From the NCBI GenBank assembly GCA_019038705.1, contig JAHOYX010000174.1, positions 1-35,336 on the forward strand: a stretch of 35,336 nucleotides of DNA. Direction: 5' to 3'. The translations under genes were made by a program, and so were the position numbers. Below are positions 31,172-35,336 of this stretch, in pieces (position 1 is the stretch's first letter; each line of letters starts with the position of its first letter). The DNA comes from Spirochaetales bacterium. Lineage in GTDB: Bacteria > Spirochaetota > Spirochaetia > DSM-27196 > SLST01. The notes beneath the pieces were generated by a model that was given only the letters and a program-made list of their open reading frames with translations, was not told where the DNA came from and made no database searches.

Positions 31172-31666
31172 GTGGATCAGGATCGAGATCGAGATTTTAC
31201 GGAGAAGCTGATCAAGCTCAACCGAGTTGCAAAAGTCGTCAAAGGTGGCCGACGCTTCTCATTCTCGGCGCTCATTGTAGTGGGTGACAAGAACGGGACG
31301 GTCGGATACGGATACGGCAAGGCAAATGATGTTGCCGAGGCAATCCGCAAGGGTGTTGAGAAGGCCAAGAAGAATGTGATCAAGGTGCCGATGAAGAACT
31401 CGACCATTCCGCATCGGATTCAGGGTGAGTTCAAGAGCGCCAAGGTGCTACTCAAGCCTGCGGCTCCCGGAACCGGAATCATTGCCGGTGGTCCGGTACG
31501 TGCTGTCATGGAAGTTGGCGGGATCAATGATATTCTGAGCAAGTCCCTCGGTAGTCAGAACGCTATCAACATTGTGAAGGCAGTATTTCAGGGCCTCACC
31601 GGTCTGATGGACGCTCGAAAAGTGGCGCGGGACCGCGGCAAGTCGGTCAAGGAAATGTGGGGGTAG
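31172..31666 (+). CDS. rpsE: 30S ribosomal protein S5 (GTG start)
   Basis: [56 protein letters not shown]...[32 protein letters not shown]. Confidence 0.97.
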   Translation: MDQDRDRDFTEKLIKLNRVAKVVKGGRRFSFSALIVVGDKNGTVGYGYGKANDVAEAIRKGVEKAKKNVIKVPMKNSTIPHRIQGEFKSAKVLLKPAAPGTGIIAGGPVRAVMEVGGINDILSKSLGSQNAINIVKAVFQGLTGLMDARKVARDRGKSVKEMWG

Positions 31667-31668
31667 AA

Positions 31669-31851
31669 ATGGCACGGCTCAAGATCACCCTTACGCGCAG
31701 CCCAATTGGCGCAAAGCCCGCGCACAGGAAGACTGTGCGTGCGTTGGGCCTGAGGAAGATGCATCAATCGGTCGTGAAGAACGACGACCCGGCGATTCGC
31801 GGGATGATTCGATCGATCACGCACATGGTTGAGTACGAGGAGATGAAGTAA
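31669..31851 (+). CDS. rpmD: 50S ribosomal protein L30
   Basis: [60 protein letters not shown]. Confidence 0.96.
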   Translation: MARLKITLTRSPIGAKPAHRKTVRALGLRKMHQSVVKNDDPAIRGMIRSITHMVEYEEMK

Positions 31852-32723
31852 TGGAGACGCTCAAGCCCCCCAAGGGAGCGACTCGACAGCGAAAACGACT
31901 CGGCCGGGGCAACGGAAGTGGGACCGGCACTACTGCGGGCAAAGGCACGAAGGGGCAGAACTCGCGGTCGGGCGGCGGTGTGCGTCCAGGATTCGAAGGC
32001 GGACAGATGCCGCTCTATCGTCGGGTCGCGCGTCGTGGATTCTCTAACTATCCGTTCAAGAAAGAGTACGTCGTCGTGAGTCTGGCTTCGATCGAGGCCC
32101 GTTTCAGCAGTGGCGACACGGTCAACATCGAGGCCCTGCGTGGTCACGGCCTGATCGGGAATCGGGATTCGCTCGTGAAGATCCTGGGCGATGGGGAAGT
32201 CAGCAAGAAGTTCACGGTTGTGGGCGTTCGTGTCTCCCGATCTGCAGCGGCTAAGATCGTGGCTGCAGGCGGAACCGTAGACAACATCGCCGGAAAGGAA
32301 ACCGCGGAGGCAAACCCGGAAGCAAGCCCGGAAGCAAGCCCGGAGCCCGAGGCAGAGCCGAAGAAGGCCGCGCCAAAGGCCGAAGTGAAGGCTGAGCCGA
32401 AGAAGGCTGCGGCAAAGACCGAGGTGAAGGCAGAGCCGGAGAAGGCAGCCCCTAAGGTCGAGGCAAAGCCAAAGCCCAAGAAGGCGGCGCCAAAGGCGGG
32501 AGAAGGGGAAGCGCCGGCCGTGAAGAAGGAGAAGGCAGCCGAGGCAAAAGCGCCCGCGAAAGCATCGGCTGAATCGAAGAAACCGGCCGCAGTGGAAGCG
32601 AAGGACCCAGATCAGGCCAAAGCCTCCGCTCCGAAAAAAAGCGCTCCAAAGAAGAGTGCGCCGAAAAAAGCTGAATCAGATGCTTCATCTGATTCGGACA
32701 CAGCTGAAAAGGACAGTAAGTAG
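31851..32723 (+). CDS. rplO: 50S ribosomal protein L15 with a long low-complexity C-terminal extension (290 aa)
   Basis: L15 core [66 protein letters not shown]... ends near KIVAAGGTVDNIAGKE, followed by an uninterrupted tail of about 140 aa rich in K/A/P/E. Confidence 0.95.
   Translation: METLKPPKGATRQRKRLGRGNGSGTGTTAGKGTKGQNSRSGGGVRPGFEGGQMPLYRRVARRGFSNYPFKKEYVVVSLASIEARFSSGDTVNIEALRGHGLIGNRDSLVKILGDGEVSKKFTVVGVRVSRSAAAKIVAAGGTVDNIAGKETAEANPEASPEASPEPEAEPKKAAPKAEVKAEPKKAAAKTEVKAEPEKAAPKVEAKPKPKKAAPKAGEGEAPAVKKEKAAEAKAPAKASAESKKPAAVEAKDPDQAKASAPKKSAPKKSAPKKAESDASSDSDTAEKDSK
32314..32720 (+). repeat. Degenerate tandem coding repeats in the L15 tail
   Basis: About 13-aa units: AEPKKAAPKAEVK / AEPKKAAAKTEVK / AEPEKAAPKVEAK / PKPKKAAPKAGEG; also EASPEASPE and SAPKKSAPKKSAPKK. 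Confidence 0.8.
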
Positions 32724-32726
32724 CGA

Positions 32727-34049
32727 ATGGCTGGCAATCCGCTGTCTGACATCTTCCGTATAAAAGATCTTCGGGACCGTATCCTCTTCACGATGGGTAT
32801 CCTGCTGATTCACAGGCTCGGCTCAACCCTGCCGATCCCCGGCATCAATCTCAGCGCCGTGCAGGCGTACTTCCTGACGCAGAGCGCATCCGGTGGTCTC
32901 ACGGTAACCGACTACCTTGACTTCTTCTCAGGTGGTGCATTCTCGAGATTCTCGGTATTCATGCTCGGGATCATGCCGTACATCAGCATGACCATCATCA
33001 TGCAGTTGCTCCTGCTGGTGTTTCCGAAGCTGAAGAAGATCTCCCAGGAAGAGGGTGGAAGAAAACGCATCCAGCGGTACAACCGATTTGGGACGGTCGC
33101 CATCTGTCTTGTCCAGGGTTTTGCCGTAACGGTTTATGCCGATAGCATCCCGAATGCGATCACCCTCTCGCGAGGGTTGTACACCTTCGTCTCACTGCTC
33201 ACTGTCACGTCGGGGACCATATTCCTCATGTGGTTGGGAGAGCAGATAAATCAGAGAGGGATCGGGAACGGCATTTCGCTGATTATCTTTGCCGGTATCG
33301 TGTCACGGATGCCGCAGGGGGTCTGGGTCCTGATCCAGACTGTGCAGCGCGGCGAGTTGAACCCGGTCTTCGTCATCGTGGTCTTTGGGATTTTTGTCGG
33401 CGTGGTTACCCTGGTCATTTATGAGCAGCGAGGCCAGAGGAAGATTCCCGTGCACTACGCGAAACGGGTTGTCGGCAGGCGCATGTATGGTGCCCAGAAC
33501 ACCTACGTGCCGTTCAAGATCAATCCGTCTGGTGTCATTCCGGTCATATTCGCGAGTTCTATCCTGGTGTTTCCGCTTCAGATCGCGCAGAGCCTCGGGC
33601 CGAGCATCCGCTGGCTCCAGACATTCTCATATTGGCTACGGCCCAGCGGTGCGGCGTACATAGTAACCTACACGCTCCTGATTATATTCTTCGCGTATTT
33701 CTACACCCAGGTCACGCTCAATCCAATGGAAATCGCCAAGAACATCCGTGAGAACGGCGGATCAATTCCGGGCATTCGGCCGGAGAAGATGGAGGAGTAC
33801 TTCACTCGGATTCTCAATCGGATTATCTTGCCTGGATCGTTGTTCCTGGCATTTATTGCGGTGATCCCCACGTTGCTCCAGCAACTCTTTGGGTTTCCGC
33901 GAGAGGTTGCGTTCCTGATGGGCGGGACATCACTGCTCATCATGGTCGGAGTTGACCTTGATCTGATGTCGCAGATCGAGGGCTCGCTGCGGATGCATCA
34001 CCATGACGGTCTGACGAAGCGTGGCAAGATTCGCAGTAGAAACCTTTAG
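32727..34049 (+). CDS. secY: Preprotein translocase subunit SecY
   Basis: DLRDRILFTMGILLIHRLGSTLPIPGIN..., FGTVAICLVQGFAV, GIGNGISLIIFAGIV, MYGAQNTYVPFKINPSGVIPVIFASSIL. Confidence 0.98.
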   Translation: MAGNPLSDIFRIKDLRDRILFTMGILLIHRLGSTLPIPGINLSAVQAYFLTQSASGGLTVTDYLDFFSGGAFSRFSVFMLGIMPYISMTIIMQLLLLVFPKLKKISQEEGGRKRIQRYNRFGTVAICLVQGFAVTVYADSIPNAITLSRGLYTFVSLLTVTSGTIFLMWLGEQINQRGIGNGISLIIFAGIVSRMPQGVWVLIQTVQRGELNPVFVIVVFGIFVGVVTLVIYEQRGQRKIPVHYAKRVVGRRMYGAQNTYVPFKINPSGVIPVIFASSILVFPLQIAQSLGPSIRWLQTFSYWLRPSGAAYIVTYTLLIIFFAYFYTQVTLNPMEIAKNIRENGGSIPGIRPEKMEEYFTRILNRIILPGSLFLAFIAVIPTLLQQLFGFPREVAFLMGGTSLLIMVGVDLDLMSQIEGSLRMHHHDGLTKRGKIRSRNL

Positions 34050-34114
34050 GGTTCCTAGAGGGACCCTGAAGGTTCTCCATGGATCTGGAAGATTCCGGGG
34101 GCCCGTAGGGTCCC
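34048..34114 (+). promoter_or_regulatory. Mutually exclusive hairpins between secY and rpmJ
   Basis: AGGGTTCC taga GGGACCCT (34048-34067), or GGGACCCT (34060-34067) pairing with AGGGTCCC (34107-34114). Confidence 0.6.
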
Positions 34115-34135
34115 ATATCTATAGGAAGGTGTAGT

Positions 34136-34249
34136 ATGAAGGTACGTGTTAGCGTCAAACCCATGTGCGACAAATGCAAGGTGATTCGTCGCCGAGGGGT
34201 TGTGCGGATAATCTGCAGCAATCCCAAACACAAGCAGCGGCAGCGATAG
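34136..34249 (+). CDS. rpmJ: 50S ribosomal protein L36 (37 aa, below ORF-track cutoff)
   Basis: [37 protein letters not shown]. Confidence 0.97.
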   Translation: MKVRVSVKPMCDKCKVIRRRGVVRIICSNPKHKQRQR

Positions 34250-34258
34250 GAGGCTTAC

Positions 34259-34630
34259 GTGGCTCGCATTGCAGGAATTGACCTTCCGAACAAACCAGTT
34301 TCCATTGCGCTGACCTACATATTTGGGATTGGACGTTCCGGCGCCCAGGCCATTTGTGAGACAGCGGGTGTTGACGGGACCGCTCGGATGAATGACATCA
34401 CACCCGAAGATATCAACAAACTTCGGAATGTGATTGAGAACGATTACAAGGTTGAGGGGCGGCTTCGGACAGAGACCTCGCTCAACATCAAGCGTCTCAT
34501 GGACATCGGTTGCTACCGTGGCCTCCGCCACCGCCGAGGGTTGCCGCTCCGAGGTCAACGGACCCGAACCAACGCGCGGACTCGAAAGGGACGGAAGAAA
34601 ACTGTGGCCGGGAAGAAGAAGGCTGTCTAA
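34259..34630 (+). CDS. rpsM: 30S ribosomal protein S13 (GTG start)
   Basis: [38 protein letters not shown]...[28 protein letters not shown]. Confidence 0.98.
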   Translation: MARIAGIDLPNKPVSIALTYIFGIGRSGAQAICETAGVDGTARMNDITPEDINKLRNVIENDYKVEGRLRTETSLNIKRLMDIGCYRGLRHRRGLPLRGQRTRTNARTRKGRKKTVAGKKKAV

Positions 34631-34640
34631 GGAGTAATCG

Positions 34641-35021
34641 GTGGCCAAAAGCAAGAAGAAGAAAGAGAAACGTTCAGTATTCGAGGGAAAAGTCTACATT
34701 CAGGCGACGTTCAACAATACGATCGTCACGGTGACCGATCTTAGCGGGAACGGTATTTCGTGGGCGAGCGCCGGGTCCCTCGGTTTCCGTGGAGCGAAGA
34801 AGTCTACACCATATGCGGCGCAGACGACCGCCGAGACCGCAGCCAAGAAGGCAATGGACGCAGGTTTGAAGGAAGTCCATGTCCTTGTCAAAGGACCCGG
34901 TATTGGTCGAGAGTCGGCGATCCGGAGCCTTGGAGCTCTTGGTCTGTGGGTGAAGAGCATCAAGGACATCACTCCGATTCCACACAACGGATGTCGCCCG
35001 CGCAAGAGTCGCCGCGTCTAG
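34641..35021 (+). CDS. rpsK: 30S ribosomal protein S11 (GTG start)
   Basis: [59 protein letters not shown]...[18 protein letters not shown]. Confidence 0.98.
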   Translation: MAKSKKKKEKRSVFEGKVYIQATFNNTIVTVTDLSGNGISWASAGSLGFRGAKKSTPYAAQTTAETAAKKAMDAGLKEVHVLVKGPGIGRESAIRSLGALGLWVKSIKDITPIPHNGCRPRKSRRV

Positions 35022-35040
35022 TTCACAGCAAGGAGAGCAC

Positions 35041-35336
35041 ATGGCACGCAAGAATTTGCTGAAGGGATTCAAGCGACCGAAAGGAATCACTTTTGAGCAT
35101 TCCGAGGTCAACCCGACGTATGGCAAGTTCATTGCATATCCCTTTGAACGAGGATACGGAACAACGATTGGCAACAGCCTCCGCCGTGTTCTACTCTCGT
35201 CCATTCAGGGCTATGCCGTAAGCGCGGTGCGCATTACGAGTTATGACAGCGAGGGTGCGGCTCACGTGCTCTCGAGCGAGTATGAGGCCATTCCGGAAGT
35301 TGTCGAGGACACCCCGGACGTCATCAATCGATTGAA
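35041..35336 (+). CDS. rpoA: DNA-directed RNA polymerase subunit alpha (partial, runs off window end)
   Basis: [66 protein letters not shown]. Confidence 0.97.
   Translation, partial: MARKNLLKGFKRPKGITFEHSEVNPTYGKFIAYPFERGYGTTIGNSLRRVLLSSIQGYAVSAVRITSYDSEGAAHVLSSEYEAIPEVVEDTPDVINRL

Overview
The window is a high-GC bacterial segment whose gene order and protein signatures point to a spirochaete (inference). Positions 1-6886 hold a minus-strand catabolic operon: pgl, fucI, a DeoR-type regulator, a 2-oxoacid dehydrogenase E2, and a fused alpha-beta E1 that runs off the left edge. Next come an alpha/beta hydrolase, a flavodoxin, a DUF4342-like protein and tRNA-Thr(GGT). From about 9 kb to the right edge lies one very long ribosomal/RNA-polymerase supercluster: rpmG, tRNA-Trp, secE, nusG, rplKAJL, rpoBC, rpsLG, tuf, then the S10-spc-alpha genes from rpsJ to a partial rpoA. 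I see no phage, transposon or CRISPR array. The signals most worth following up are: (1) a 532-nt rpsG-tuf spacer packed with about ten strong inverted repeats, including a possible switch pairing and a UUCG-capped hairpin, located where the two ribosomal clusters are separate in Treponema/Borrelia; (2) adjoining hairpins in the rplK leader; (3) a hairpin plus T-rich tract between tuf and rpsJ; (4) mutually exclusive hairpins between secY and rpmJ; (5) an L15 protein of about double length with a repetitive Lys/Ala/Pro/Glu tail; (6) native residues at classic resistance positions, S12 Arg43 (streptomycin) and RpoB Asn at E. coli 531 (rifampicin). All hairpins were paired by eye; no folding energies or database searches were run.
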